DNA of 33,553 nt, from positions 1-33,553 of the IMG/VR virus record IMGVR_UViG_3300042907_001641; one strand, written 5' to 3'. This document shows positions 1 to 8,090 of the stretch, piece after piece. Both the position numbers and the translations under genes were made by a program. Source of the DNA: a virus. The notes under the pieces were generated by a model. That model worked only from the letters and a program-made list of their open reading frames with translations, did not search any database and had not been told where the DNA came from. Within the stretch, counting starts at the first letter, position 1; each line of letters opens with the position of its first letter.

Positions 1-69
1 GGCTCGGTGGCGAGCGGCGCGTCGGCGGGCCTCGTCGGCAACGCGTACATCGTGTGGTCGGTGATCTGA
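1..69 (+). CDS. C-terminal end of small beta-rich virion protein (partial)
   Basis: The reading frame is open from base 1 and ends at TGA 67-69. Its 22 residues are identical to the last 22 residues of the 158-residue protein encoded at 32488-32964. It is cut by the window edge, not broken. Function is inferred only from its place among the head genes. Confidence 0.85.
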   Translation, partial: GSVASGASAGLVGNAYIVWSVI

Positions 70-79
70 TCGCAGCGAC

Positions 80-103
80 GACCGGCGGGGCAACTCGCCG
101 GTC
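80..103 (+). other. Intergenic hairpin between head genes
   Basis: An 8-base stem (GACCGGCG with CGCCGGTC) closes an 8-base loop, between the stop at 69 and the start at 140. The same hairpin is present in the right-end copy near 32975-32998. In this copy only, a run of five T follows about 20 bases later. This is too far for a standard intrinsic terminator, so a role in RNA stability or partial termination is a guess. Confidence 0.55.
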
Positions 104-106
104 GAA

Positions 107-127
107 GCATCTGTGGTCAGCGTTTTT
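107..127 (+). repeat. GCATCTGTGG...TTTTT motif, copy 1
   Basis: This 21-base stretch starts GCATCTGTGG and ends in five T. It resembles stretches at 3973, 3995, 16765 and 18646. The right-end copy of this locus lacks bases 111-127, which removes most of the motif. The indel is flanked by TCT on both sides, which fits loss or gain through short direct repeats. Confidence 0.45.
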
Positions 128-139
128 CTCGGAGGCGAT

Positions 140-409
140 ATGCCAATCACCAGCAAGAATGTCACCATCACGACCAGCGCGACGCTGATGCACACGTCGG
201 CCAGCAACGGCTGCCGCATATATCTGTACAGCGCCAGCGGCGGGCAGGACATCACTATTGGTCCCGCAACGGTAGCGTCTGGCACGGGCTTTGTGCTATC
301 GAGCAGCAAAAACAGCGAGCTGACCATCGATCTGCCGCCAGGCGACAGCCTGTACGGTATCGTGGGATCATCGACGCACACCATTCGTCTCACGGTAGTG
401 GAGTACTGA
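140..409 (+). CDS. Small beta-rich virion protein, possible head decoration (89 aa)
   Basis: I place the start at ATG 140 because CGGAGG lies just before it and because the right-end copy (33018) starts at the matching codon. A GTG at 113 would add nine residues encoded by the variable insert and is unlikely. The product is rich in Ser, Thr, Ile and Gly with alternating hydrophobic residues, typical of a beta-sandwich, and has no signal peptide or membrane segment. It lies between capsid and connector genes, where phages often carry decoration or head-fibre proteins. That role is inferred from position. It differs from the right-end copy at four residues (P2A, T4I, N58T, V87M). The stop is followed after one base by the next start. 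Confidence 0.6.
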   Translation: MPITSKNVTITTSATLMHTSASNGCRIYLYSASGGQDITIGPATVASGTGFVLSSSKNSELTIDLPPGDSLYGIVGSSTHTIRLTVVEY

Positions 410-410
410 C

Positions 411-1289
411 ATGGCGCTCGGCCTGACCGTTACCGATCTGCGCGAGTACCTCGACCAGGTGCCGGATCGCGCCGCGCAGCGCGTGACGGTCACCGGCTCG
501 CCGACTGGCGGCACGTACACGCTGACGTACCAGGGCGTCGCGACGGTTGCCATCGCCTACAACGCCACGCCAGCCACCGTGCAGGCGGCGATCACGACGG
601 TGGCCGCGACGTCGGGCGACGCGTCGCCAGTGTCGGTGTACGGCAGCGCCGGCGGACCGTACCTGGTGGTGTGGTCGGCGCGCAGCGCGCGCATCGCATC
701 GCCGCTGCTGCTCGGCACCAACAGCCTGACCGGCGGCACGACACCGTCGGTGACGATCGTCCCGGCACTGGACGCGCTGCTGCAGGACATCCTCGACCGG
801 GCCTGCGCGATGGTCGAAGCCGCGCTGCTGCCGGTGGCCTACGCCGCGTACGGCGCCGCGACGGCGCGCAACATCCGCACCGAGCCGTACCGCACGACGT
901 ACTTTCGATTGCCGGCGCACCAGCACGGCAGCGTGACCAGCGTGGTCGAGGTCGATACCCTGACCAGCACGACGGGCACGACGATCAGCACGGACGACTA
1001 CGTGCAGGAAGACGGCTACGTCATCGCTGCCGGCACCGAGTACCGATGGCCGGCGTCGCGCGTCTACCGCGTCACGGCGGTGTACGGCTACGGCGCAGCG
1101 CCAGCCGACGTGCAGCAGGTTGCGCTCGAGCTCGCCGTCAACATGTGGAGACAGCGGGATCGCGGTTTGTACAGCGAGACGCAGGGCGTTGAGGGCGGTG
1201 GTTCAGTCACGTACATCGGCGGGCTGAACGCCACGCAGCGCATGGTGATCCAGCGCGCGCGGATGCAGTGGCGTGAGGTGGTGACATGA
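411..1289 (+). CDS. Head-tail connector protein with inserted beta domain (292 aa)
   Basis: Head-tail connector (gp6-like adaptor) proteins form a ring below the portal and join head to tail. The first 20 residues (LTVTDLREYL) and residues from about 120 (a helical ILDRACAMVEAAL stretch, then beta strands, then VQQVALELAVNMW and a C-terminal helix) fit this family, whose members are often 100-200 residues. Between them, about residues 24-118, lies an extra domain with the pattern GTYTLTYQG, IAYNATPATVQAAI and GGPYLVVW. This matches a beta-sandwich module that recurs in many phage structural proteins. The gene follows the 89-aa gene by one base and overlaps the next by ATGA. The family call rests on motif pattern and gene order; the insertion boundaries are approximate. 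Confidence 0.75.
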   Translation: MALGLTVTDLREYLDQVPDRAAQRVTVTGSPTGGTYTLTYQGVATVAIAYNATPATVQAAITTVAATSGDASPVSVYGSAGGPYLVVWSARSARIASPLLLGTNSLTGGTTPSVTIVPALDALLQDILDRACAMVEAALLPVAYAAYGAATARNIRTEPYRTTYFRLPAHQHGSVTSVVEVDTLTSTTGTTISTDDYVQEDGYVIAAGTEYRWPASRVYRVTAVYGYGAAPADVQQVALELAVNMWRQRDRGLYSETQGVEGGGSVTYIGGLNATQRMVIQRARMQWREVVT

Positions 1290-1699
1290 CCACACGCATC
1301 GACATCGATGGACTCGAGAAGCTCCTGCAGCGTCTCGATCCGGAGCGCGCTCAGAAGATCCTCGACTCGCTGATCACGCGGGCCACGGCGCTGGTGCTGG
1401 CGGAGACGAAGAAGCCCGGGCCGCGTGGCCCGCGACCACGTCCGATCATGATGGGCGGCCGCGTGTTCCGCGACATGACGCTCGGCGAGTACACGCCGGT
1501 GATGACCGGAAACCTGCGACGGTCGATCACGTCGCGCGTGGAGCTGCCGCGCCAGCGCGGGATCGTCGGTACCAACGTCGTGTACGCCAAGCGGGTCCAT
1601 CGCCGCAAGCCGTTCCTCGAGTGGGCGCTGCAGCGCGCGCAGGAACCGATCCGCGACGAGATCGACAAGGCCGGGCAGAAGATCGTAGGTGGCCCGTGA
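1286..1699 (+). CDS. HK97 gp10-like neck/tail completion protein (137 aa)
   Basis: The start overlaps the previous stop (ATGA). Its length of 137 residues and layout fit the HK97 gp10-like family: an N-terminal helix pair (DGLEKLLQRLD), a basic Pro/Arg/Gly stretch near residues 46-56, a TGNLRRSI motif near residues 75-82, the GTNVVYAKRVH strand, and a C-terminal helix rich in charged residues. These proteins act at the head-tail joint during tail attachment. The position between connector and putative tail terminator is where this family normally sits. The next gene starts at a GTG overlapping this stop. Confidence 0.8.
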   Translation: MTTRIDIDGLEKLLQRLDPERAQKILDSLITRATALVLAETKKPGPRGPRPRPIMMGGRVFRDMTLGEYTPVMTGNLRRSITSRVELPRQRGIVGTNVVYAKRVHRRKPFLEWALQRAQEPIRDEIDKAGQKIVGGP

Positions 1700-2142
1700 G
1701 CTATCGTCTCGAGGACATTGTCAGCAACCTGCACTCGATCTACGGCAGCATGCCGGGCATCACGGCGACGATACCGTACGAGCCCCGCGCCGTCCAGGCG
1801 CCGCCTCTGCTGTACACGCTGCTGGACACCGTCGAGCGCACGGACGCCACGACGTCAGCCGGCAGCAACACGCGGCTGGTCGCGTATCGGTATCGTCTGA
1901 TCTCGCGCATCCTGCTGTCGTGGCGCGACACCGAACAGGCCGAGCGCGATGTGCGATACTATACCGGCGCGGCACTCGACCTCATGGAGGTCTCGGCGAA
2001 CCGCACGCTCGCGGGACTGATTACGGCGGGCAGCGGCGCGACCATCGAGAGCATCGCCACGGGATGGATCGTCGTGGACGGCAACGAGTACAGGATCGTC
2101 GACATCACGACGGCGGTACACGATAAAGTGCTGAGGGGATAG
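1696..2142 (+). CDS. Probable tail terminator protein (148 aa)
   Basis: The start is GTG 1696, overlapping the TGA of the previous gene (GTGA), giving 148 residues. An N-terminal helix (LEDIVSNLHSIYGSM) is followed by alternating strands such as RYRLISRILLSW and a C-terminal strand pair (YRIVDITTAVHDKVL). This alpha/beta pattern and size fit tail terminator or tail completion proteins, which cap the growing tail tube. The family is poorly conserved, so the call rests mainly on gene order: connector, gp10-like, this gene, then tail tube soon after. Confidence 0.6.
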   Translation: MSYRLEDIVSNLHSIYGSMPGITATIPYEPRAVQAPPLLYTLLDTVERTDATTSAGSNTRLVAYRYRLISRILLSWRDTEQAERDVRYYTGAALDLMEVSANRTLAGLITAGSGATIESIATGWIVVDGNEYRIVDITTAVHDKVLRG

Positions 2143-2143
2143 C

Positions 2144-2953
2144 ATGGCAGACAACTACAACATCCTCGAACCGGTCACGACGCCGTCGGGAACGCAGCAG
2201 CGAAGCATCCGGGCGTTGGAGGTGTCAAGTCAGCTCTATGCCGCGGCGGTGATGCACACCGCCTCCGGCACGGCAATCGGCCACGCCGAAGACACTGCCC
2301 ACGCGAGCGACGACGGCGGCGTCATGGCGCTGGCTGTTCGACGCAATACGCCGCTATCGTCGTCCGGCACGGCTGGCGACTACAGTAGCCTGAACGTCGA
2401 TGAGCAGGGACGGCTCTACGTCAGGCCTGTGTCATATTCGGCTCTGACGCTCACATCAGCAGCGCCGACACCAACCGGCACGGACATCACCGATGAGACT
2501 GGTGCTGCGATTGCGTCGGCGGATCTGGCAATTCGCACTACGTCTGGGACGTTATATTACTTCTACATTCCATTTGCGATTGTCGGGTACACTGCGTGCA
2601 CGATCACGCTAGACACTGGCAACAACGCTGCCACTACCACTGGCGCGGCATTCAACCAGGCCACAACAGCGCAGTTTTATACTGCGCGAGCCCTCGGATC
2701 GCTGACATTGGAGCTCACTGGCGTGCTGACGTTTGGCGCTAGTATTGCGGCAAGCGCCACAGTTGGCGCGTTCAACGGCGCGACCATTGCGTATGCCACC
2801 AGTCCTGCCGCGATTGCAATCTCCGCATCGCAAACCTATCGGTACAATGTGCCTGAAATGGCAACGCCCTCGCCGTATCTGGCGTTCTACCTGCGCGGTG
2901 GCGCAACCGCACCAGGCTCGGGAAACTTCGGAGTCGTGATCAATCGTTGGTAG
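2144..2953 (+). CDS. Phage structural protein, possible virion appendage (269 aa)
   Basis: The start ATG lies one base after the previous stop. Near residues 60-100 the protein has the pattern GGVMALAVRRNTP...GDYSSLNVDEQGRLYV, which recurs in phage virion proteins near head or tail genes. The rest is rich in Thr, Ala, Ser and Gly and looks all-beta, without membrane segments or enzyme motifs. Its base composition is less GC-rich than the neighbours (more AT in third positions around 2500-2850), which suggests a separately acquired module. It lies between the tail terminator and tail tube genes. An exposed appendage or receptor-contacting protein is possible but not shown. Confidence 0.55.
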   Translation: MADNYNILEPVTTPSGTQQRSIRALEVSSQLYAAAVMHTASGTAIGHAEDTAHASDDGGVMALAVRRNTPLSSSGTAGDYSSLNVDEQGRLYVRPVSYSALTLTSAAPTPTGTDITDETGAAIASADLAIRTTSGTLYYFYIPFAIVGYTACTITLDTGNNAATTTGAAFNQATTAQFYTARALGSLTLELTGVLTFGASIAASATVGAFNGATIAYATSPAAIAISASQTYRYNVPEMATPSPYLAFYLRGGATAPGSGNFGVVINRW

Positions 2954-2965
2954 GAGGAACACACC

Positions 2966-3973
2966 ATGGCCGTCGAGCTAGCCTTTGAGACACTGCTGGC
3001 CGCGATCGAGTCGACGCGCGGAACCGCGATCAGCGCGCCGACACATCTCATTCACCTCGGCGGCAGCATCACGCCGACGAAGAGCGTCCAGGCGCCCGAC
3101 GAGAGTCGCGGCACGCTGGCCAGCAACTACCGCACCGTCGCGACGCGCTACGGCGCGACGTTCGAGATCGCCGAGGGGCCCGTCGACACGCGGATCCTGC
3201 CGTTCCTGCTCAGCGGTATCCTGAACGGCAACGTCTCGGCCACCACGCCGGGCGGCGCGACGAACACGCGCGAGTGGGCCTTCGCCCGCGACATCACAGC
3301 CGACGACATCGAGAGCTACACGCTGTGGTTCGGCGACAGCTCGATCCGCCAGTGGGTCGGCGCTTACGCGATGTTCCTCGAGGCTACGCTGTCGAACGAC
3401 GCGTCGAGCGAGGACGGCGTGCTGACGTTCTCCGGCAACGGCGAGTGTCGCAAGATCGCGACGAACAGCCCGGCAGACGCGGCACCAACTGCGACGGCTG
3501 GCGCGATGCTGCCGGGCCAGATGATGTCGCTGTTCATCGACACCAGCTCGGCGATCGGCACCACGGCAGTGACGGGACGTCTGGTCAGCGCGAGCCACAC
3601 GCTGCGCACTGGCGTCACGTTCAAATATCTGGGCGGCGGCGCGACCAGCACGCTCGACTTCGCCAGGACTGGGCGTTCACGCGTGATCGGCATCACCACC
3701 ACGATCGTGATGGAGCTGCCGGACATGTCGCAGTACGACAACTGGGCGAACCACGACACGCTCAAGGTCCGCGTGATCCACAACGGTGCGACGATTGAAT
3801 CCGGGTTCAACCACCAGGTCATCGTCGACACCTACGGCCCGTTCACGGCGCTGTCGTGGGGCACCAACGCCGATTCGAATCGCACCGTGGAGCTGACCAT
3901 CGAGGGGCAGGTCGACGCCACGCTGGCGAGCGACTGCCAGATCAAGGTGTTCAACGACTCGGCGACACTCTAG
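2966..3973 (+). CDS. Major tail tube protein (335 aa)
   Basis: A good ribosome site (GGAGGA) precedes ATG 2966. The protein starts with AFETLLAAIESTRGTAISAP, a pattern common in phage tail tube proteins, and continues with beta-rich segments and few charged clusters. Tail tube proteins polymerise into hexameric rings around the tape measure. The gene sits just before the frameshifted chaperone pair and the tape measure, which is the standard position. The length is at the long end for the family, so an extra surface domain in the C-terminal half is likely. Confidence 0.75.
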   Translation: MAVELAFETLLAAIESTRGTAISAPTHLIHLGGSITPTKSVQAPDESRGTLASNYRTVATRYGATFEIAEGPVDTRILPFLLSGILNGNVSATTPGGATNTREWAFARDITADDIESYTLWFGDSSIRQWVGAYAMFLEATLSNDASSEDGVLTFSGNGECRKIATNSPADAAPTATAGAMLPGQMMSLFIDTSSAIGTTAVTGRLVSASHTLRTGVTFKYLGGGATSTLDFARTGRSRVIGITTTIVMELPDMSQYDNWANHDTLKVRVIHNGATIESGFNHQVIVDTYGPFTALSWGTNADSNRTVELTIEGQVDATLASDCQIKVFNDSATL

Positions 3974-4017
3974 CATCGGTGGTCGGATTTTCAAGCATCG
4001 CTGGGGGCTGTTTTTTT
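3973..4017 (+). repeat. Two tandem GCATCG...TTTT motif copies between tail tube and chaperone genes
   Basis: Just after the tail tube stop lie two related stretches: GCATCGGTGGTCGGATTTT (3973-3991) and a second from 3995 to 4017 that starts GCATCGCTGG and ends in seven T. Both resemble the motif at 107 and 18646. T runs are rare in this GC-rich genome. I see no stable stem directly before the T run, so a normal intrinsic terminator is doubtful. Reduced read-through after the abundant tail tube message would make sense here. Confidence 0.45.
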
Positions 4018-4033
4018 AGCAGGAGACACAGAC

Positions 4034-4402
4034 ATGTTCGCCAAAGGCAGGGTAGCTATCGGCGTGGACGGCGAGGTCGCTGACGGTGCGATCACGCCGG
4101 CAATCGACGTCATCTGGATTCGGAACCGCATGAGCGTCGCAGTACAGCAGGCGGTGCAGTCCGAGGCGACATCGATGAAGGGCTCCGGCGGACGGGCCAT
4201 GGAGGTCGACATCGACGTCGGGCTATACCAGCTCGCGCTGCTTCGGCAGAACATCCTGGCATGGCAGGGCCCGTCGTTCAACGGCGTGGTCTGCACGCCA
4301 GAGACGATCGGCGAGCTGGACGCCAGTGAGCCGCTGGTACAGCGCGTGCTGCAGGAGATCAGCGACCGCAACGCGCGCCGAAGCCCAAACGCAACGAGCT
4401 GA
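4034..4402 (+). CDS. Tail assembly chaperone, short form (gpG-like, 122 aa)
   Basis: A ribosome site (AGGAGA) precedes ATG 4034. The short form reads in frame to TGA 4400-4402. Proteins of this type bind the tape measure and recruit tail tube subunits during assembly and are absent from the finished virion. The assignment comes from the position between tail tube and tape measure and from the in-frame slippery site near the end. The N-terminal half looks beta-rich and the C-terminal part (LVQRVLQEISDRNAR) helical. Most ribosomes should end here and a minority should shift into the extension. Confidence 0.75.
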   Translation: MFAKGRVAIGVDGEVADGAITPAIDVIWIRNRMSVAVQQAVQSEATSMKGSGGRAMEVDIDVGLYQLALLRQNILAWQGPSFNGVVCTPETIGELDASEPLVQRVLQEISDRNARRSPNATS

Positions 4403-4614
4403 TCGCGCGATGGCGTGCGCGGTTTCGCGGACGCGCGGTCAGCGCCGGACAGTACGACGCCCACATCAACCTGCTGCTCATGGACGTCGCGCGCCTCGAT
4501 CTGCGCGACGTCGATGACCTCGATCCCGACGCGCTCGACGAGATCATGGCAGCATACGAAGCGCGCAGCCAGCAGCAAGAGTCCGAGCGCAAGGCAGCAG
4601 AACGGAGACGGTGA
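4034..4614 (+). CDS. Tail assembly chaperone, -1 frameshifted long form (gpGT-like, about 193 aa)
   Basis: The reading is 4034-4390 in the first frame, then -1 with base 4390 read twice, on to TGA 4612-4614. The slip site CCCAAAC (4384-4390) has the right phase: codons CCA AAC can slip to CCC AAA. The extension adds 74 residues, begins RNELIARWRARF, has an acidic middle (DLRDVDDLDPDALDEI) and ends in a charged helix. It has no start codon with a ribosome site of its own and ends exactly at the tape measure start (TGATG). This is the arrangement known from lambda G/GT and many siphoviruses. The frameshift is inferred from sequence, not measured. Confidence 0.82.
4384..4390 (+). promoter_or_regulatory. 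-1 ribosomal frameshift site CCCAAAC
   Basis: The heptamer fits X XXY YYZ in the chaperone frame (C CCA AAC) and lies 9 bases before the zero-frame stop codon. Slipping by -1 opens a 74-codon extension that runs to the tape measure start. The GC-rich sequence downstream could form a stimulatory structure but I did not fold it. Confidence 0.82.
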
Positions 4615-7600
4615 TGGCTAAGGCTGAGCTCGAGATCATCGTCAAGCTCAAGGACATGGCGAAGGGCGCGCTCAACGATCTCAACACCGGACTGACGGGA
4701 CTCGGCACCGGCGCAGCCGTCGCAGCCGGCGCCGGGATTGCTGCGGTCACTGCCGGGTTGATCAACATCGGCGACCAGGCATCGAACGCGCGCACCGTGC
4801 TGCAGGGACTCAACGACGTCGATCTGACCGCAGTGCTCGACGATGCCCAGCTGCTGGCTCGCAGGTACGGCGAAGACGTCAACAAGACGGTGGCGGCGAC
4901 GCGCACGTTGATGGAGGATTTCGGGCTGACCAGTGAGGAAGCCAACGACCTCATCGTGTCGGGCTTCAACCGCGGCCTCGACGCCTCCGGCGATTTTCTC
5001 GATACCATCGGCGAGTACTCGAATCTATTTGTTGATGGTGGCGCCACTGCCGAAGAGTTCTTCTCGCTGCTGGAGAGCGGCTTGGCCGGCGGCGTGCTCG
5101 GCACCGACAAGGCCGCCGACGCCTTCAAGGAGTTCGGCATTCGGCTCAGCGAGCTGCAGCTGGCCGAAGGCGACATGACGTTCGCCGAAGCGCTCGACGG
5201 CTCTGGCGAGATCGTCAAGCGCATGGTCAGTGGATTCGAGAGCGCACTCTACTTCACCGATCTGTCGGCCAAGGAGATCAACGATCTCCACCAGGGCCTG
5301 ATGGACGGATCGAAGACGACGGCCGACGCTTTCAAGATCATCGTCCCAGCACTCGCCGGAATCGAGAGCGAGGTCGAGCGGAACGCCGCCGGTGTGCAGT
5401 TGTTCGGCACGCAGTGGGAAGACCTCGGCCCGCAGATCATGTCGCAGCTGACGCTGACCGGCACGAGCATGGAACAGCTCGGCGAAACTGCCGAGGCCGA
5501 GCGCGGCGTGATTCTGGGCTCACTCGGCGAGGTTCCGGCGCTCATTTTCGATAAGTTCTCGCTCGCGCTGCTGCCGCTCAGCGATCTGTTGCTGGGCGTG
5601 GCGAACAGCATCATGGCTGCCGAGGACCCACTGGCACAACTCTTCGAGGAGGTGTTCAAGCTGGTGCCGGGCCTCGAGCAATTCGCTGGCCAGGGGACTG
5701 CGATCGTCGCGGCGATGCAGCCGTTCATCAAGGTCGTCCAGGACAACCTGATCCCAATCATTGCCGGACTCGTAGCAGTGGTCGGCGTAGCGCTGGTCGC
5801 TGCGTTGGGCTCCGTGATCGCGCCGATTGCCGGCGTGATTGCAACCACGGGCGCGTTCGTGGCCGCGCTATTCGCCGTGGTGGCCGCTGGCGCAAAAGTG
5901 TATGAGACGATCACAACGCAGTACCCGGGCATGGCTATCCAGATCAAGGACGCGTTCGAGACAGCCAAAGCCTTTGTGATGACGGCGATGCAGGTTATCG
6001 CGACCGTCGTGCAAACCATCACGGCAGCCGTGGTTGGATGGTGGCAGGAGAACGGTGATCGCATCATCGCGCAGGTACAGACGACGTTCAACACCGCGGT
6101 AGCCGTGATCAGCAGCGTGATGATGCAGATCGAGGCAACAGTCGCCACCATCACCGAGGTCATCGCGAAGTTTTGGGCAACGTACGGCGACGAGATTATC
6201 GCTACGGTCAACGATCTCGCAATCCAGCTCGGCGCGCTGTGGGACGAGATTGTGAAGCTCGTCAACGCGGCAATGATCGGCATCGGTCAGCTGATCAACG
6301 GCGCGCTCTCAGAGATTCAGAAATTCTGGGAGACCTACGGCAATGACATCCAGGTTATTGCGTTCAACGTGTTCAACGGGATCAGCCAGCAGATCAGCGG
6401 ATTCATGGAGATTATCCGCGGGATTGTGAAGACCGTTACCGCGCTGATCCAGGGCGACTGGCAGGGCGCGGCCGATGGGCTGCGGACCATCGTCGATGGG
6501 ATCTCCACGTACCTGGTGGGGACGTGGAACACGATCGTCGCGGTGATTGGTCCGATCCTCAATCAGATTACTGCGGCAATCACGCACGCATTCACGGCGG
6601 CATGGAACGGAATCACCGGCACGCTGACAACGATTCAGAACGGCATCACCAGTGCGTTCACTGGCGCATGGAACGGGATCACCGGCACGCTGACAACGAT
6701 TCAGAACGGCATCACGAATGCGTTCACTGGCGCATGGAACGGCATCACCGGTACGCTGACAACGATACAAAACGGCATCGTCAATACATTCACCCATGCA
6801 TGGAACGGGATCACCGCCACACTGACAAGAATCCAGATAGGTATCATTGCTGCAATTCTGCGAGCCTGGACCGGCATCGTGACATTCCTGACCAACATTC
6901 GGAATGGCATCATCAACGCCATCAAAGCCGCGTGGGATGGGCTGGTCGCAAACCTAAGCAAGATCCGGCAGGGTATCATCGACGCGGTGAGCCGTGCATG
7001 GACCGGCATCGTGACATTCCTGACCAACATTCGCGACGGCATCATCAACGCCATCAAAACCGCGTGGGAGGGGCTGGTCGCAAACCTAAGCAAGATCCGG
7101 CAGGGTATCATCGACGCGGTGAGCCGTGCATGGACCGGCATCGTGACATTCCTGACCAACATTCGCGACGGCATCATCAACGCCATCAAAACCGCGTGGG
7201 AGGGGCTGGTCGCAAACCTAAGCAAGATCCGGCAGGGTATCATCGACGCGGTGAGCCGTGCGTGGGATGGTATCAGAGACACACTAAGCACCATTCGGCT
7301 GCGCATCATCCAGGCGATCCAGCTGGCGTGGGATGGACTAATCATCAACCTGGGCAAAATCAAGCAGGGCATCATCAACGCCATCGCGTTTGCGTGGGAT
7401 GGTATCAGAGACACACTAAGCACCATTCGGCTGCGCATCATTCAAGCGATTCAGCTCGCGTGGGATGGAATAACCATCAACCTGGGCAAAATCAAGCAGG
7501 GTATCATCGACGCCATCGCGTTTGCGTGGGATGGTATCAGTGGCGTGCTGACCAACATCCGCAACGGGATTACGAACGCAATCACCGGCGCGCTCGATGC

Positions 7601-8090
7601 CATCAGCGCGCCACTGGGCAACATCAAAACGGCGGTCATCGATGCACTCACCGCCGTCCGCACATGGCTGGAATCGTTTAGCCTAGGAAAAGTCGCGTTG
7701 GGCATCGCCGATTCACTGGTCGGCGGCATGATCAAAGCGATCAGCGGAACCGCAGATAAACTCAAGGACGCGTTCAAGAATCTGGTCCAATCCGCGATCA
7801 ACTCGCTGCCCAAGCCGATCCGCGATGCGCTTGCGCTATTGGGCTTCAAGGTCACGAAGAGCGCTGCCGCGACGCTGCCAGCGCCACCGCCAACGACACG
7901 AGGGGCAGCAGTCGGTAGCGTGCTACCTGGCGCATCGGTGGCTACGGTTTCGAGCCCGTCGATCGTTATCAACATTGGCTCGGTTCGCGACGCGCGCGAC
8001 ATCGACGCTATCAGGCGCGCCGTCCGCGATGGCATGGACGAAGCCGCGCGCCGAGGTATTGTGCAGTCGCAGTTGCCGCGAGGGATCTAA
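4614..8090 (+). CDS. Tape measure protein (1158 aa)
   Basis: This is the longest gene. I choose ATG 4614, with GGAGA five bases before it, over GTG 4611. The tape measure sets tail length and passes through the membrane at infection. Residues 1-370 look helical with a hydrophobic glycine-rich start, residues about 378-435 form a strongly hydrophobic region with several membrane-like stretches, and residues 659-1010 hold sixteen 22-residue repeats with a Trp at almost the same place in each. The C-terminal part has a Pro/Ala linker (LPAPPPTTRG). At 1.5 angstrom per residue the tail would be roughly 170 nm, an estimate from the usual ruler relation. The stop overlaps the next start (TAATG). Confidence 0.92.
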   Translation: MAKAELEIIVKLKDMAKGALNDLNTGLTGLGTGAAVAAGAGIAAVTAGLINIGDQASNARTVLQGLNDVDLTAVLDDAQLLARRYGEDVNKTVAATRTLMEDFGLTSEEANDLIVSGFNRGLDASGDFLDTIGEYSNLFVDGGATAEEFFSLLESGLAGGVLGTDKAADAFKEFGIRLSELQLAEGDMTFAEALDGSGEIVKRMVSGFESALYFTDLSAKEINDLHQGLMDGSKTTADAFKIIVPALAGIESEVERNAAGVQLFGTQWEDLGPQIMSQLTLTGTSMEQLGETAEAERGVILGSLGEVPALIFDKFSLALLPLSDLLLGVANSIMAAEDPLAQLFEEVFKLVPGLEQFAGQGTAIVAAMQPFIKVVQDNLIPIIAGLVAVVGVALVAALGSVIAPIAGVIATTGAFVAALFAVVAAGAKVYETITTQYPGMAIQIKDAFETAKAFVMTAMQVIATVVQTITAAVVGWWQENGDRIIAQVQTTFNTAVAVISSVMMQIEATVATITEVIAKFWATYGDEIIATVNDLAIQLGALWDEIVKLVNAAMIGIGQLINGALSEIQKFWETYGNDIQVIAFNVFNGISQQISGFMEIIRGIVKTVTALIQGDWQGAADGLRTIVDGISTYLVGTWNTIVAVIGPILNQITAAITHAFTAAWNGITGTLTTIQNGITSAFTGAWNGITGTLTTIQNGITNAFTGAWNGITGTLTTIQNGIVNTFTHAWNGITATLTRIQIGIIAAILRAWTGIVTFLTNIRNGIINAIKAAWDGLVANLSKIRQGIIDAVSRAWTGIVTFLTNIRDGIINAIKTAWEGLVANLSKIRQGIIDAVSRAWTGIVTFLTNIRDGIINAIKTAWEGLVANLSKIRQGIIDAVSRAWDGIRDTLSTIRLRIIQAIQLAWDGLIINLGKIKQGIINAIAFAWDGIRDTLSTIRLRIIQAIQLAWDGITINLGKIKQGIIDAIAFAWDGISGVLTNIRNGITNAITGALDAISAPLGNIKTAVIDALTAVRTWLESFSLGKVALGIADSLVGGMIKAISGTADKLKDAFKNLVQSAINSLPKPIRDALALLGFKVTKSAAATLPAPPPTTRGAAVGSVLPGASVATVSSPSIVINIGSVRDARDIDAIRRAVRDGMDEAARRGIVQSQLPRGI
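6588..7643 (+). repeat. Sixteen 66-base (22-residue) repeats in the tape measure gene
   Basis: Units begin at 6588 and recur every 66 bases to 7643. A typical unit is AFTGAWNGITGTLTTIQNGI plus two residues. Two unit types alternate in the middle, giving a 132-base super-repeat that is almost identical in DNA at 6867, 6999 and 7131, which means recent duplication. Twenty-two residues equal two hendecads, a spacing suited to a long straight helix bundle. Each unit would change predicted tail length by about 3.3 nm. Confidence 0.9.

Larger units (their letters stand above)
1..675. repeat. Left copy of the diverged terminal overlap
   Basis: Bases 1-675 correspond to 32896-33553 at the right end. 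The first 104 bases are identical, then I count 22 substitutions and one 17-base insertion (111-127) present only here. The overlap covers the end of a small structural gene, the whole 89-codon gene and the start of the connector gene. Most codon differences are silent, so they are real sequence divergence rather than random error. The simplest reading is a circular or redundant genome of about 32.9 kb whose two ends come from two related strains. A true diverged duplication cannot be excluded. Confidence 0.9.

Noticed and set aside
113-139. GTG 113 as start of the 89-aa gene
   Set aside because: The extra nine codons fall in the insert that is missing from the right-end copy, while ATG 140 has a ribosome site and is shared by both copies.
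3995-4017. Standard intrinsic terminator after the tail tube gene
   Set aside because: Seven T are present, but I could not find a stable GC stem directly upstream; the late genes continue in the same direction.
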